A stretch of 64,000 bases of DNA from Chitinivibrionales bacterium (GCA_035516255.1 DATJAL010000005.1:60020-124019), one strand, 5' to 3'; positions 52,630 through 63,282 are shown, counted from the first letter of the stretch. Translations and numbers: made by a program. Notes: a model not told the origin generated them from the letters alone.

Positions 52630-52708
52630 ATTAGTTCCTTTAATGCTTCAAAAGGGCTGTTGTTCAGGCACCGTATTAGGCATAATACAAATAAACCGCG
52701 TTATTTGC

Positions 52709-54229
52709 ATAAAATCTCGCTTTATTCGGGCTTATTTAATAGCCTTTTTCAATGCTTTTTCTGTGCTTTCATCTTGCTTTTTCGTTGTTTTTTAAGTTTT
52801 AATATGTTTGCGGTATGGGCACCGTTATCAAGAGCACAGCCTGACAAGACCGCGCTCTGGTGAAATTCCCCTTTGCATATAATTCTATTTTGTGAACATG
52901 AACGGCTGGGTGAGGACGCTGTGGTCAGGAAGGTCGGCGCGGAGAAGGTATAGGCCTACACCCAAATTACAGTGTATAGGGTTCAAGAAAGCCGCCCTGT
53001 TCCCAGAAACGGGAAATCGTGCCACTTCCTGGCCAGAGAGGGAAAAGAGTGAGATGGAAGAAGGAACGTTAAGGAATCCTTGAAACGAGATGCTGAAGCC
53101 GCCTTTTGATGTGGTTATTTTTATAGTGTTCGGTAGCAAATGGGTGGCTGAAGGCTGCTGGATCGTACCCGTCGTAATGCAGTCGAGCATAGCATATCCT
53201 GACAGGAAGTTCGACCTGCCCTCGGCGTATACCGCTACAAAATTGATGTACTGACCGCTATTGAAGTTCTGACCATTCACTAGGTGGTAAGGCAAAGTAG
53301 AATCCGTACCAGTTGCATCGAAGAATGAAATGGAATCCCATTGTGCTAGGTTTACAGGTGCATTGGTATCAATAACAGCCCCGCTTTTTGAGCGATAAAA
53401 GATATACCCAAGCAAATGGTTATTGTTCGGTAGCGGCGGGTTCCATGATACTGTGTCTATTTGCATGCCGCCGAAGTTACCTAATTGATTAAAATACCAA
53501 AAATTGTTCGGTTTGTAGAGGATTGAGCGGTTATAATCGGACTGAATCAGCATGCGGTCGTTTGGAGTGGAGTTGGTGCCATATTTGTAAACGTACCTCT
53601 TTCCAGAAAGGTACTGCAGCAATTGAACTTTTGAATAGGTGCTGTCCTTGTTGCTTTTTATTACAAAGCACTTAAAAATATCATTATAACCCGTCAGCAC
53701 GAATGGTCCTTTCGGGGACATTGTTATGTCGTCAAAAGAATAGTTAAAATACCCACCACAGCCACACCAAGTAATAAAATCAACACAGACCCCAAAATCA
53801 TAGTGCAGTAGCTGGCCGTAGATGGATTGGTATGGGCTGACCCCAACGATTCTGAATGTTGAATCTAGCCCATTCCCCATTGCATCCGTAGTGTCTATCC
53901 CCTCCACATAATTAGAAAATACCTGCTTTGTAAAAAACACCGTCACCAGCACTACGGCCAGAAAGACAAGACACGGCGTATTTTTTCTCATGATGTCCTC
54001 CGTAGAAAAGAAGCCCCCCTTCTTTTACACAATATACGCATAATATAATCCACATGCTCTAACGTTCATTAAAATTTGCAATATTTCGTTTCTTTCGTAT
54101 ATAAAACGCCGTACTTCGCAGCAAATTATAGGATGCGCGTACAGATAAAATCCGGCTTATTTCGGGCTAATTTCGCTGCTTTTTCAATACTTTTTTAGGT
54201 ACTTACTTCATGCTTTTTCGTTGTTTATT
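52709..54229. repeat. direct repeat pair of about 85 bp flanking an exported-protein gene
   Basis: Copy 1 (52709-52793) and copy 2 (54145-54229) share ATAAAATC, TTATTTCGGGC-like and the run TGCTTTTTCGTTGTTT, roughly three-quarters identical by eye. They bracket the gene at 52885-53991. A related inverted stretch is seen near 55600-55640. The second copy runs straight into attC-like site 6. Confidence 0.45.
52885..53991 (-). CDS. exported protein with C-terminal sorting-type domain
   Basis: 368 residues. Sec signal MRKNTPCLVFLAVVLVTVFF then about KQVFS. The central region includes FTWCGCGGYFNYSFDD-type cysteines and a fibronectin-like segment (NPPLPNNNHLLGYIFYRSKSGAVID). The final 80 residues (FSISFQGFLNVPSSISLFSLSGQEVARF ... 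GLYLLRADLPDHSVLTQPFMF) are the short beta sorting domain also seen in core exported proteins. GGAGGA precedes the ATG. So the element carries a cell-surface protein adapted to the host export route. Function unknown. Confidence 0.75.
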   Translation of the reverse strand: MRKNTPCLVFLAVVLVTVFFTKQVFSNYVEGIDTTDAMGNGLDSTFRIVGVSPYQSIYGQLLHYDFGVCVDFITWCGCGGYFNYSFDDITMSPKGPFVLTGYNDIFKCFVIKSNKDSTYSKVQLLQYLSGKRYVYKYGTNSTPNDRMLIQSDYNRSILYKPNNFWYFNQLGNFGGMQIDTVSWNPPLPNNNHLLGYIFYRSKSGAVIDTNAPVNLAQWDSISFFDATGTDSTLPYHLVNGQNFNSGQYINFVAVYAEGRSNFLSGYAMLDCITTGTIQQPSATHLLPNTIKITTSKGGFSISFQGFLNVPSSISLFSLSGQEVARFPVSGNRAAFLNPIHCNLGVGLYLLRADLPDHSVLTQPFMFTK

Positions 54230-54233
54230 GAGG

Positions 54234-54373
54234 TAATAACGCCATAGCTGATATACTGGACTGACGACCGCATATTCTCTTTGCAAACCACCAATTTTGC
54301 CTGAAGAACCGAGCGCCTTCAAACCAAAGTTATTTGCAGATGCGGACAGCCATGATTTAGCGACTGGTTATGC
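54234..54373 (-). repeat. attC-like site 6, solitary
   Basis: 140 bp from TAATAACGCCATAGCTGATAT to CATGATTTAGCGACTG, GTTATGC (54367-54373). It aligns block by block with sites 2, 4 and 5 though about 20% diverged. A matching core (GCATAAC, 55401-55407) lies on the far side of the next gene, giving an intact single cassette of about 1.17 kb. Confidence 0.75.
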
Positions 54374-54379
54374 CATGTC

Positions 54380-55381
54380 TCAGTTGATTGATATTTGCTC
54401 ATATTGTATTGGTAAATTGTATTTATTATTCAAATGTTTTAGATAGACTTCAGTTTTTGAATCTATTTCTTCTTCTCCTACTACAACCAACGAATCAGCA
54501 TTTTGCTTGTTGGGCCAATAGGCGTATTCCATTAATTGTCCAATCGCATCTCGGATGCATGCCTTTGCTGACCCGTTCATCTTTATCTCATAAAAAACGT
54601 ATTTATTTCCGTCTTTTAAAACGATGTCGATTTTCTTGCCTCCAATTTGATGCTCCGCTGAAACATTTTCATATCCGAATTTCTTACACAATATTTCCAT
54701 AAGTTTTTCTTGAACTAAAGTATGTCTTACACTTAAATTTATGGATTTTGATTCAAGAGTATATTCTCTATTTTTTGGCAATTTCCTCTTTTTCACTTCA
54801 AAACTAAATTCCCCATCTTCATTTTGTTCGAATTCAATAATTTCGCTATTATCTACTTTTTCCACAAAAACGTAAGGTTTTAATAGCTCATCGTAGGTTT
54901 GTAGAATTTGCCTCAAATCAATTTTCTTTTCGTCTACTAATTTTCCAATAAATATGAAAGTATGTAATTTCAATAAGTCTTCTGTAATCTCTTTCACTGG
55001 TCCGATATTACTTCTTTCATTTCCATAATGACTCCACATTTGATATTCCGCAAAGAAATCTGGAAATTGCCGAATAAATTGATTCAATCTCTTTGCCTTT
55101 GGAAACAACAGTGAAATGTCTGGTACGGTTTGGCTGTCTTGTAAAGACAGTGCAATACCATATCTGAATCCATCTTCTTCAAGTCCAATATTGAATTGTA
55201 ATTCTTTTCTGCCGCCAAAATGAAATGCCCACCCATCATTTTTATCAATAGTTTCGTCCGTAAAAATATCCGAACCAGGTCTTCTTTTAAATTTTTTAAT
55301 GTCCTTACGAATGCGTTGTAAGTTTCCTATCTTGTATTCATGAGACAGATCATTTATTTGGTAGGCAATTTTTCTGATCAT
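54380..55381 (-). CDS. putative PD-(D/E)XK nuclease-like protein in a solitary cassette
   Basis: 333 residues. The C-terminal third (about 225-330) reads as a restriction-endonuclease fold: HTLVQEKLMEILCKKFGYENVSAEHQIGG, then KKIDIVLKDGNKYVFYEIKM (D ... E-x-K), SAKACIRDAIGQLMEYAYWP and ADSLVVVGEE. The N-terminal half (FHFGGRKELQFNIGLEE, FRYGIALSLQDSQTVPDISLLFPKAKR) resembles recognition parts of restriction-like proteins. Probably a DNA-cutting defence or restriction enzyme; no partner methylase nearby. AAAGGAAT precedes the ATG. Confidence 0.65.
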   Translation of the reverse strand: MIRKIAYQINDLSHEYKIGNLQRIRKDIKKFKRRPGSDIFTDETIDKNDGWAFHFGGRKELQFNIGLEEDGFRYGIALSLQDSQTVPDISLLFPKAKRLNQFIRQFPDFFAEYQMWSHYGNERSNIGPVKEITEDLLKLHTFIFIGKLVDEKKIDLRQILQTYDELLKPYVFVEKVDNSEIIEFEQNEDGEFSFEVKKRKLPKNREYTLESKSINLSVRHTLVQEKLMEILCKKFGYENVSAEHQIGGKKIDIVLKDGNKYVFYEIKMNGSAKACIRDAIGQLMEYAYWPNKQNADSLVVVGEEEIDSKTEVYLKHLNNKYNLPIQYEQISIN

Positions 55382-55407
55382 TTCTTATTCCTTTATTTTG
55401 GCATAAC

Positions 55408-56074
55408 AAGTAATAGATAGTAAACGGTATACTGAATATTTATTTAAACGGCCTATTATATTAGGCCGTCTTGTAACAGCCTTGACAATGCCGACTTCCC
55501 TTCCTCAATACTATGCCTTCCACACTTCAGAAATTAGATATTCCCTGCATGTAAAAAAAGGATAGGAAAAAGAAACCCGAAAGAACCCTAAAAGAACCCT
55601 GAAAGTATGCTGAAATATTCAATAAATAACGAAAAAAAAGAGCCAGCTCTGCTAGGGGAAATGCTTAAAAAATACCTAAAAACATATTGTTTTACCTGTT
55701 ATTATATTCAATTTTTCAAAATAATTTCCAAACTGTCTTTATGATTTCCCCTTTTTCAGTTGGTGACAAAGTAAAGGGTTTTATAAAAGGAGCCTAAGAG
55801 TAAAGGCGGAGTGGTTATTTGCTTTTGGGATTGCGGAATAATAATTTGCAGGTAGTATATAATTACAGATTAAAATTGCCTTTTCCATATCCAGAGCACG
55901 CGATGAAGCCGAAAAGGTGAGCATGACAATATGTAATTATAATAGTGAAATAAACCATTGGCAATCGGTCCGCCGCAGTAAAAGCACTTTCGAAAGGTGA
56001 AAACCATCTTAAAAATGAAGACGAAAGCTGGCCTTACATTTATATATAATAACGGAAAATCCTGATTAAAAATT
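55408..56074. other. non-coding AT-rich gap upstream of the cas operon
   Basis: About 670 bp without a supported gene. It includes an AGAACCC(T)AAAAGAACCC short repeat near 55585 and several A-rich runs. A TATAAT at 56045-56050, about 25 bp before the cas3 ATG, is a candidate minus-ten box without a good minus-thirty-five. It probably holds the cas operon promoter. Confidence 0.45.
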
Positions 56075-58300
56075 ATGATTAAAGAATTTATTGCCCATAC
56101 CCGCGAAGATGGTCAAACCCAACCGCTTGAAGAGCATTTATTGAATGTGGCAAAAATGGCTGCTGATTTTATTAACATCGAAGACTGGAAGTCGTGGGCA
56201 TATTTAGCAGGACTCTGGCACGATTTAGGAAAATACTCGGAAGGGTTTCAATCGTATATCCGTGCAACCGGGAAAACCGATGATGACGAAGAAAAAGTCG
56301 CAACGCGCGTACAACATGCAATTCATGGCGCTTTTCAGGCCATTCAATCCAATGTCAAACTGGGTAAAATCTTGGCATATATCATAGCCGGGCATCATGC
56401 AGGCCTGGCAGATTGGGGCACAGAATATACTGGGAGAAAAGCACTTCAAAATCGCATTGCTGATAATAATGAAAAGAAAGTATTTAATAAACTACTTTCA
56501 AACATTCCGGATTCAATACGCAATGCAAGGTTTCCTCAAGAGTTACCGAAAAATGGCTCACGTCTCAACAAAAAAAATATTTCCTTCTGGATACGCGTTC
56601 TCTATTCTTGTGTAGTAGATGCTGATTTCCTTGATACAGAAAGATTTATATGTTCCGAAAAAGGATTGCAGCGGTATCAATATCCATTCTTACAGGAATT
56701 GAAAAAACGATTTGATTCTTTCATGGAAAGGAAGACAAAAGAGGCGGTACCTTCTAAGGTGAATGAAGCGAGAAAGATTGTGCTTGAGCAGTGTAAAAAT
56801 ATTTCTTCGCAAGAACCCGGTTTCTTTTCTCTCTCTGTTCCTACAGGCGGCGGAAAGACACTATCAAGCATGGCCTTTGCGCTCAATCATGCACTTTCCT
56901 ATAACAAAAAACGGATCATTTATGTTATTCCATATACAAGTATAATTGAACAAACCGCTGATGTATTTCGCAAGGTATTTGGGGAATCTGCCTTAGTCGA
57001 ACATCATAGTAATATAGCCGCAGAAAAAGATACGGTCTTAAATCGTCTTGCTTCAGAAAATTGGGATGCGCCGCTTATTGTCACCACAAGCGTTCAATTT
57101 TTTGAATCATTATATGCAGCACGTTCCAGTACCTGTCGCAAACTGCATAATATTTTAAATTCGGTAGTTATTTTGGATGAAGTACAATTATTACCGCCAG
57201 AGTTTTTACAACCAATACTTTTAGCCATGAATACGCTTAAGGAAATCTTTGGGGTTACATTTGTTTTGTCTACCGCCACTCAACCGGCATTGAATGAAAA
57301 TGGAATTCTAAAAAGAAATGCCATTGACTATGGTTTAAAGGATGTTCGGCCGATAACGGAAAAATCGGAAAGCCTCTATAAGGACTTGTTACGAGTAGAA
57401 ATCAAATTTCCGCATGAAATAAATGCATCGCAAACATGGGATGAAATTGCACTAGAACTTTGCAGACACGAAAGTGTATTGTGCATTGTTAATAGACGAA
57501 AGGATTGCCGTGAATTATTTGACAGAATGCCGAAAGGCACACTGCATCTTTCCGCTCTCATGCATGGTGCACATCGGTCAGGGGTAATTGAAAATATTAA
57601 AACAAAACTAAATAATGGTGAAAACATAAGAGTGGTATCTACTCAATTGGTTGAAGCTGGGGTTGATATAGATTTCCCAATTGTGTATCGCGCCTTTGCA
57701 GGATTTGATTCCATCGCACAAGCGGCCGGGCGTTGTAACAGGGAAGGAAGGTTGGTCAAGGGAAAGGTTTATGTGTTTAATCCTCCGCAAAGTTCTCCGT
57801 CGGGATTATTGCTGAAAGCTGAACAATGCACTAAAGAACTATTAGCCATAGATAATGTGAATTTTAGTACGCCGGAAATTTTCGAAAAGTTTTTTTCCCT
57901 CTTCTATTCATCAATAAATGATCTCGATGAGAAAGGTATTATTGATCTCGTTACAAAAGAAGCTGGTAAAGGAAATTTCTGGTTTCGTACCGCTGCCAAC
58001 AGGTTTACGCTTATTCCGGAAGGATCGACTTTTTCTGTCCTTATCCTTTGCTCTGAAACGGAAGAAATACTTAGAAACCTGAGTTTTGCCGGGCCTAACA
58101 GGGAAAACATGCGAAAACTTCAACGCTACACTGTGAACCTATATAAGAATGTTTTCGATGAAATGTATGCTAAAGGCTTCATCAAAGAAGTATACGAGGG
58201 CATCTGGGCAACCACAACGTTGGACGTTTACAAAGAAGATGTTGGCCTCGATATTTATCAAAAATATTTTTCTTCGGAAAAAATGATAATTTCAGAATAA
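56075..58300 (+). CDS. cas3: type I CRISPR nuclease/helicase Cas3 (HD + DExH)
   Basis: 741 residues. HD nuclease domain about 1-210: QPLEEHLLNVAKMAADF, LAGLWHDLGKYSEGFQSYI (HD pair near 47) and IIAGHHAGLADWG. SF2 helicase: SVPTGGGKTLSSMAFALNHAL (Walker A near 265), IIYVIPYTSIIEQTADVF, VVILDEVQLLPPEFL (DEVQ), TFVLSTATQPAL and VSTQLVEAGVDIDFPIVYR with AQAAGRCNREGR. It unwinds and degrades target DNA after Cascade binding. First gene of the operon, followed by cas5 after 13 nt. Confidence 0.97.
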   Translation: MIKEFIAHTREDGQTQPLEEHLLNVAKMAADFINIEDWKSWAYLAGLWHDLGKYSEGFQSYIRATGKTDDDEEKVATRVQHAIHGAFQAIQSNVKLGKILAYIIAGHHAGLADWGTEYTGRKALQNRIADNNEKKVFNKLLSNIPDSIRNARFPQELPKNGSRLNKKNISFWIRVLYSCVVDADFLDTERFICSEKGLQRYQYPFLQELKKRFDSFMERKTKEAVPSKVNEARKIVLEQCKNISSQEPGFFSLSVPTGGGKTLSSMAFALNHALSYNKKRIIYVIPYTSIIEQTADVFRKVFGESALVEHHSNIAAEKDTVLNRLASENWDAPLIVTTSVQFFESLYAARSSTCRKLHNILNSVVILDEVQLLPPEFLQPILLAMNTLKEIFGVTFVLSTATQPALNENGILKRNAIDYGLKDVRPITEKSESLYKDLLRVEIKFPHEINASQTWDEIALELCRHESVLCIVNRRKDCRELFDRMPKGTLHLSALMHGAHRSGVIENIKTKLNNGENIRVVSTQLVEAGVDIDFPIVYRAFAGFDSIAQAAGRCNREGRLVKGKVYVFNPPQSSPSGLLLKAEQCTKELLAIDNVNFSTPEIFEKFFSLFYSSINDLDEKGIIDLVTKEAGKGNFWFRTAANRFTLIPEGSTFSVLILCSETEEILRNLSFAGPNRENMRKLQRYTVNLYKNVFDEMYAKGFIKEVYEGIWATTTLDVYKEDVGLDIYQKYFSSEKMIISE

Positions 58301-58313
58301 GGAGGTAAAACCT

Positions 58314-58979
58314 ATGAAAGGCTTTTGCTTGGAGGTATGGGGAGAATACGCCTGTTTCACGCGGCCAGAGATGAAAGTGGAGCGCGTGAGCTATGACGTG
58401 ATAACTCCCTCTGCCGCCCGGTCTATTTTTGAGGCAATACTATGGAAACCGGCCATTATTTGGCAGGTGACAAAAATCGAGGTGCTAAAACCTATAAAAT
58501 GGATTTCAGTACGGCGCAATGAAGTTGGGAAAGTCGCTTCGCCCCGTAATATCGCAGGCATATTCATTGAGGATGAGCGCCAGCAACGCGCCGGGCTTTT
58601 CCTTAAAGATGTGGCCTATCGAATCCATGCTCGTTTTAATATGACGGAGAAGGCCGGCACCGAAGACACTGAAGAAAAATTTACCGCAATGTTCGCACGC
58701 AGGGCGGAAAACGGTCAATGTTTTCACAGGCCATACTTTGGTTGCCGCGAATTCCCCGTAAATTTTCGGCTTATACGTGAAGGTGCGCCACTTGCTACGC
58801 CTATTGCCGAGGATCGTGACCTTGGTTTTATGCTTTATGACATATATCATGATACGAGTAAAGACAATTCACATGTTCATACCTGTACGGAAATTTGCTA
58901 TCCTAGAATTTATCGCGCACAGATGAAATCAGGAGTGATTGAAGTACCACTATCTAATAGCTTGGAGGTGCGCGGATGA
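58314..58979 (+). CDS. cas5c: type I-C Cas5 (Cas5d), crRNA-processing subunit
   Basis: 221 residues. FCLEVWGEYACFTRPEMKVERVSYDVITPSAARSIFEAILWKP is the I-C Cas5 signature at the N-terminus; YIDVxYRIHA-like block VAYRIHARFNMT and the C-terminal GCREFPVNFRLI and MLYDIYHD follow. In type I-C, Cas5 replaces Cas6 and cuts the repeat RNA. AAGGAGG precedes the ATG; the stop overlaps the cas8c start (ATGA). Confidence 0.95.
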   Translation: MKGFCLEVWGEYACFTRPEMKVERVSYDVITPSAARSIFEAILWKPAIIWQVTKIEVLKPIKWISVRRNEVGKVASPRNIAGIFIEDERQQRAGLFLKDVAYRIHARFNMTEKAGTEDTEEKFTAMFARRAENGQCFHRPYFGCREFPVNFRLIREGAPLATPIAEDRDLGFMLYDIYHDTSKDNSHVHTCTEICYPRIYRAQMKSGVIEVPLSNSLEVRG

Positions 58980-60703
58980 TACTACTAGCCTTAAAGGAAT
59001 ATTACGACCGGAAAGCCGCTGATCCTTCTGCTCAAATTGCACCGGAAGGATTTGAATGGAAAGAAATCCCTTTTGTACTAGTATTAGACAAAACAGGAAA
59101 TCTTGTTCAAATCGAGGATACGCGAGAGGGGGAAGGAAGAAAGAAGCGCGCGAGGACATTTCTTGTTCCACAGGCAGTAAAGCGATCAAGTGGTACTGCT
59201 GCCAATCTCTATTGGGACAATCCCGCTTACGTATTGGGAATAAAAACTAAAAGTGAAGGCAAGAGAGATGCTGCACCTGAACAACATTTTGCATTTCGCA
59301 AACGGTTTGAAGATGCAACAGCTGGAATTAGTGATGAAGGTATAGAGGCGATCAAAGCTTTTTACTTAAAAACAGATTATGTAGATAATGTTATGAAACA
59401 GCAAGCATTTGAAGAAATAAAGGAAGTGGGGCCATTTATTTCATTTCGGCTTGCGGGACAAACTCGTTTGATTTGTGAGAGGGAAGCTGTACGAAATTCG
59501 TTAATCAAAAACGCCGAACCTCCCGCTTCAGAAAAAGGATTATGTCTTCTTACTGGTGAAAAAGCAGAAATACTTGAACTCCATGCTTCAATAAAAGGTG
59601 TATACGGTGCAAATACTACTGGCGGAAATATCGTATCTTTTAATCTTGATGCGTTTAATTCGTTCGCAAAAACTAAAGGAAATAATTCGCCTGTAAGCAA
59701 AAGCGCGGCTTTTGCTTACACTACGGCATTGAATCATCTGCTCAACAAGCAATCCAAACAACACATGCTAGTTGGAGAGGCAACCACAGTTTTTTGGGCT
59801 GCAAAGGCTGAACGCTTGGAAGAGCAGATGGCGGACATTTTCGGTGAACCTGAAAAAGACGATCCGGAGAGAAACACCCGAACTGTTCGTGAATTGTATA
59901 AATCTATAGAGAATGGTGCATATGTAAATCAAGAAGGTGATACCCTATTTTATGTACTAGGTCTTTCACCAAATGCAGCGCGTATTGCTGTGCGTTTCTG
60001 GAATGTATGTACAGTACGCGAACTAGCCTCTAATATCCGCCAGCATTTCGATGATCTGATGATTGCAGAACGTGGGCCAAAAGATCAAGAGTACCCTTCT
60101 TTATTTCGCCTGCTTGTGCATATTGCATCACAGGAAAAAGCCGACAACATACCCCCTAACATCGCAGGTGAATTCATGCGAAGCATTCTTGCCGGTATTC
60201 CTTACCCTCGTACCCTTTTGCAAGCTTCCGTCCTGCGAAATAAAGTTGAACAGGGGCCGAGTTATTACAGGGTTTGTCTTATCAAAGCGTGCATTAACCG
60301 TGAAATACGATATAAAAACTCAAACCAGAAGGAGGAACTGCGTATGTCATTAGACGAGCAAAACCTGAATATAGGCTACCGTCTTGGACGGTTGTTTGCA
60401 GTACTACAAAAAACGCAGGAAGAGGCTAGTCCTGGCATTAATACCACAATACGGGATCGGTATTATGCTTCTGCATCAGGAACGCCGACGGTGGTTTTTC
60501 CCATTCTTATACGTCTTAAAAATCACCACATTGCGAAACTCGAAAATAAAGGTAGAGTTGTAAATCTTGAAAAACTTATTGGAGAAATTCATGAAGGAAT
60601 TTCAGAATATCCTCCTCATCTTGCTCTGGCAGACCAAGGTAGATTTGCTGTGGGATATTATCACCAATACCAGAACTTTTTCAAAAAAGGAGAAGAAAAA
60701 TGA
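58976..60703 (+). CDS. cas8c: type I-C Cascade large subunit Cas8c (Csd1)
   Basis: 575 residues, usual for the family. N-terminal [48 protein letters not shown] is characteristic. Then [55 protein letters not shown] and [14 protein letters not shown] follow. Recognises the PAM and the target in Cascade, and in this subtype an internal start gives the small subunit Cas11; a GTG/ATG near codon 450 ([19 protein letters not shown]) at about 60344, preceded by GGAGGA, fits that role. Overlaps neighbours by ATGA on both sides. Confidence 0.95.
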   Translation: MILLALKEYYDRKAADPSAQIAPEGFEWKEIPFVLVLDKTGNLVQIEDTREGEGRKKRARTFLVPQAVKRSSGTAANLYWDNPAYVLGIKTKSEGKRDAAPEQHFAFRKRFEDATAGISDEGIEAIKAFYLKTDYVDNVMKQQAFEEIKEVGPFISFRLAGQTRLICEREAVRNSLIKNAEPPASEKGLCLLTGEKAEILELHASIKGVYGANTTGGNIVSFNLDAFNSFAKTKGNNSPVSKSAAFAYTTALNHLLNKQSKQHMLVGEATTVFWAAKAERLEEQMADIFGEPEKDDPERNTRTVRELYKSIENGAYVNQEGDTLFYVLGLSPNAARIAVRFWNVCTVRELASNIRQHFDDLMIAERGPKDQEYPSLFRLLVHIASQEKADNIPPNIAGEFMRSILAGIPYPRTLLQASVLRNKVEQGPSYYRVCLIKACINREIRYKNSNQKEELRMSLDEQNLNIGYRLGRLFAVLQKTQEEASPGINTTIRDRYYASASGTPTVVFPILIRLKNHHIAKLENKGRVVNLEKLIGEIHEGISEYPPHLALADQGRFAVGYYHQYQNFFKKGEEK

Positions 60704-61563
60704 ATACCGTAATGAATCGTTATGAGTTTGTTTTGCTGTTCGATGTTAAAGATGGTAATCCCAATGGGGACCCTGATGCGGGAAATATGCCCCGCCTTGA
60801 TCCTGAAACGGGATTTGGCCTTGTAACTGATGTGTGTTTAAAAAGAAAGGTACGAAATTACGTTCAAATGAAAAATGACCTAAAAAAGCCTTTTAATATA
60901 TTCATCAAAGAAAAAGCGATACTTAATAATCTTATTGACGAAGCCCACGAACAGGAAAATGTTAAATCTAAAGAAAAGGGAGAAAAGACTGAAGAGGCAA
61001 GAAAATGGATGTGTGAAAATTACTTTGACATACGGACTTTTGGCGCAGTAATGAGCACTGGAAAAAATGCAGGCCAAGTTCGCGGCCCGGTGCAATTTAC
61101 TTTTGGTCGTTCTATTGAACCTGTTGTGACACTCGAACATTCGATTACACGTATGGCTGTTGCTACTCAGGCAGAGGCAGATAAACAGAGCGGTGACAAT
61201 CGAACTATGGGGCGCAAGCATACCATACCTTATGGTCTCTATCGTTCGCACGGTTTTATTTCTGCGCCGCTTGCAACACAAACCGGTTTCAGCGAAGAAG
61301 ATCTTGCACTTTTGTGGGAAGCGTTGATTAATATGTTTGAGCATGACCGTTCTGCCGCGCGTGGTGAAATGTCCACCCGTAAACTTATTGTTTTCAAACA
61401 TTCAAATGAACTCGGCACGACCCCGGCGCACAAGCTTTTCGATCTTGTGACTGTTAATCGGGCAAATGATCCATTAAAACCAGCCCGGGCATTTTCTGAT
61501 TATACGGTGCAGTTCAATAAATCTGGCTTGCCTTCGGGTGTAGAGGTAATAGAAAAGCTATAA
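60700..61563 (+). CDS. cas7c: type I-C Cascade backbone subunit Cas7 (Csd2)
   Basis: 287 residues, RRM-like Cas7 fold. [32 protein letters not shown] is the conserved N-terminal signature, followed by [33 protein letters not shown] near 110, [18 protein letters not shown] near 180 and [25 protein letters not shown] near 210. Forms the filament along crRNA. ATG overlaps the cas8c stop and AAGGAG precedes it. Confidence 0.96.
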   Translation: MNTVMNRYEFVLLFDVKDGNPNGDPDAGNMPRLDPETGFGLVTDVCLKRKVRNYVQMKNDLKKPFNIFIKEKAILNNLIDEAHEQENVKSKEKGEKTEEARKWMCENYFDIRTFGAVMSTGKNAGQVRGPVQFTFGRSIEPVVTLEHSITRMAVATQAEADKQSGDNRTMGRKHTIPYGLYRSHGFISAPLATQTGFSEEDLALLWEALINMFEHDRSAARGEMSTRKLIVFKHSNELGTTPAHKLFDLVTVNRANDPLKPARAFSDYTVQFNKSGLPSGVEVIEKL

Positions 61564-61606
61564 TCTGTTTTCTTAGTTTTATAAAGATTGAGCAAGGAAG
61601 GGACGA

Positions 61607-62254
61607 ATGTTTTCGGAGTCTGATCTTCTTATGCTTTCTGCTATTCAGCACCTTGCATTCTGCGAACGCCAGTGCTGTCTTATTCATATTGAGCAGGCAT
61701 GGGCGGAAAACAGACTGACCACAGAAGGTCGTATCCTTCATGAACGTGTGCATGGACAGGAGACCGAATCTCGCGGCGATGTGTGCATCGTTCGGGGGCT
61801 CAAGTTGCGTTCACTTGAATTAGGCTTGTCCGGTGTCGCGGATGTTGTGGAATTCCATAGATCGGGAAATGGAGTTGCACTCCCAGGAAAAAAAGGGGTA
61901 TGGCGGTGTTTCCCCGTGGAGTACAAGCGTGGTAAACCTAAAAGCGACCGATGCGATGAGATGCAGATATGCGCTCAGGCAATGTGTCTTGAAGAAATGC
62001 TGAATACAAAAATCGAAAATGGGGCATTGTTTTATGGTGCGCAGCATAAGAGGCATGAAGTACGTTTCGACGAAACGCTGAGAAGTGAGACATTGGCAAT
62101 GTCCCAACGCCTTCACGAACTGATTTCAAAGGGAGTAACGCCGCCTGCGGTTTACGAGAAGAAATGCGACCGTTGTTCGCTTGTCGATATTTGCGTGCCA
62201 AAGGCAGGGAAGGAGAAAAGTGTGGAAAAGTATTTGGAAGAGATGATTTTATGA
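61607..62254 (+). CDS. cas4: CRISPR adaptation exonuclease Cas4
   Basis: 215 residues. SAIQHLAFCERQCCLIHIEQAW (first iron-sulfur Cys), FPVEYKRGKPKSDRCDEMQICAQAMCLEEML (RecB-type E-x-K and Gln motif), then YEKKCDRCSLVDICVPKAG (three C-terminal cysteines). Trims and PAM-selects prespacers with Cas1-Cas2. AAGGAAGG precedes the ATG; it ends in an ATGA overlap with cas1. Confidence 0.95.
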   Translation: MFSESDLLMLSAIQHLAFCERQCCLIHIEQAWAENRLTTEGRILHERVHGQETESRGDVCIVRGLKLRSLELGLSGVADVVEFHRSGNGVALPGKKGVWRCFPVEYKRGKPKSDRCDEMQICAQAMCLEEMLNTKIENGALFYGAQHKRHEVRFDETLRSETLAMSQRLHELISKGVTPPAVYEKKCDRCSLVDICVPKAGKEKSVEKYLEEMIL

Positions 62255-63282
62255 AACACCTTCTCAACACTCTTTTCGTAACCACACCTGGCGCTTACCT
62301 GTCCAAAGAAGGCGAGACTGTTGTAGTGCGCGTCGAGCATGAAACAAAATTACAGGTGCCCACGGTCGCCCTTGAAGGGATCGTATGCCTTGGCGGTGTG
62401 GGCTTTTCTCCGCCGCTCATGGAACTCTGTGCCGATAACGGCGTGACGATTTCTTTTCTTACAGAACAGGGTCGGTTTCTTGCAAGGGTGAACGGGCCGG
62501 TTTCCGGAAATATTCTATTGCGGAAAGAACAATATAGGCGCGCGGATAATTCGGAAAAAACAACGGCATTAGCCCAAGCCTTTGTTATTGGGAAACTCGC
62601 CAATTGCCGGGCAGTATTACTGCGAGCAGTTCGTGACGGCGCTGACGCTGAGGCGTGCAACGCATTGACTCAATGCGCCAATTATCTGAAGAATATCATC
62701 GGAGAATTGCGTCGTGAAACCGATCTTGAGTCTGTTCGGGGTAAAGAAGGCCAGGCTGGGCATGCCTATTTTTCGGCTTTCGATCAGCTTATTGTCGCTC
62801 AAAAGGACGGCTTCATTTTCAAGGAGCGCAGCCGTAGGCCACCACTTGACAATGTTAATGCTTTACTGTCATTTGTTTACACTTTGCTTGCACATGACTG
62901 CGTTGGGGCGTGTGAAGCAGTAGGGTTTGATCCGCAGGCGGGTTATCTACATGCCGACAAGCCCGGCAGGCCAAGCCTTGCACTTGATATAATGGAAGAA
63001 TTCAGACCGTTTTTCGCGGATCGACTCGTGCTTACACTCATTAATCGCCAACAGGTAAAAGCTGATGGGTTCAAGAAAACCGAATCAGGTGCAGTAACTA
63101 TGTCGCCTGAAACAAAAAAAGAAGTCCTTAAAGCATATCAAGAACGGAAACGGGAAGAATTGGTACATCCCTTTCTTGACGAGAAAGTTTCTCTTGGTCT
63201 ATTACCGTATATTCAGGCACGTCTTTTAGCACGTCATTTACGAGGAGACCTTGACGGGTATCCTCCTTTTGTATGGAAGTAA
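62251..63282 (+). CDS. cas1: CRISPR integrase Cas1 (I-C type)
   Basis: 343 residues from ATG 62251 (ATGAAACACC), overlapping the cas4 stop by 4 nt; an upstream frame to 62164 lies inside cas4 and is rejected. LLNTLFVTTPGAYLSKEGETVVVRVEHE at the N-terminus; catalytic Glu in SVRGKEGQAGHAYF near 155, His in AGYLHADKPGRPSLALDIMEEFRP near 235 with D and E. Complete active site, so spacer integration should be possible. Confidence 0.96.
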   Translation: MKHLLNTLFVTTPGAYLSKEGETVVVRVEHETKLQVPTVALEGIVCLGGVGFSPPLMELCADNGVTISFLTEQGRFLARVNGPVSGNILLRKEQYRRADNSEKTTALAQAFVIGKLANCRAVLLRAVRDGADAEACNALTQCANYLKNIIGELRRETDLESVRGKEGQAGHAYFSAFDQLIVAQKDGFIFKERSRRPPLDNVNALLSFVYTLLAHDCVGACEAVGFDPQAGYLHADKPGRPSLALDIMEEFRPFFADRLVLTLINRQQVKADGFKKTESGAVTMSPETKKEVLKAYQERKREELVHPFLDEKVSLGLLPYIQARLLARHLRGDLDGYPPFVWK

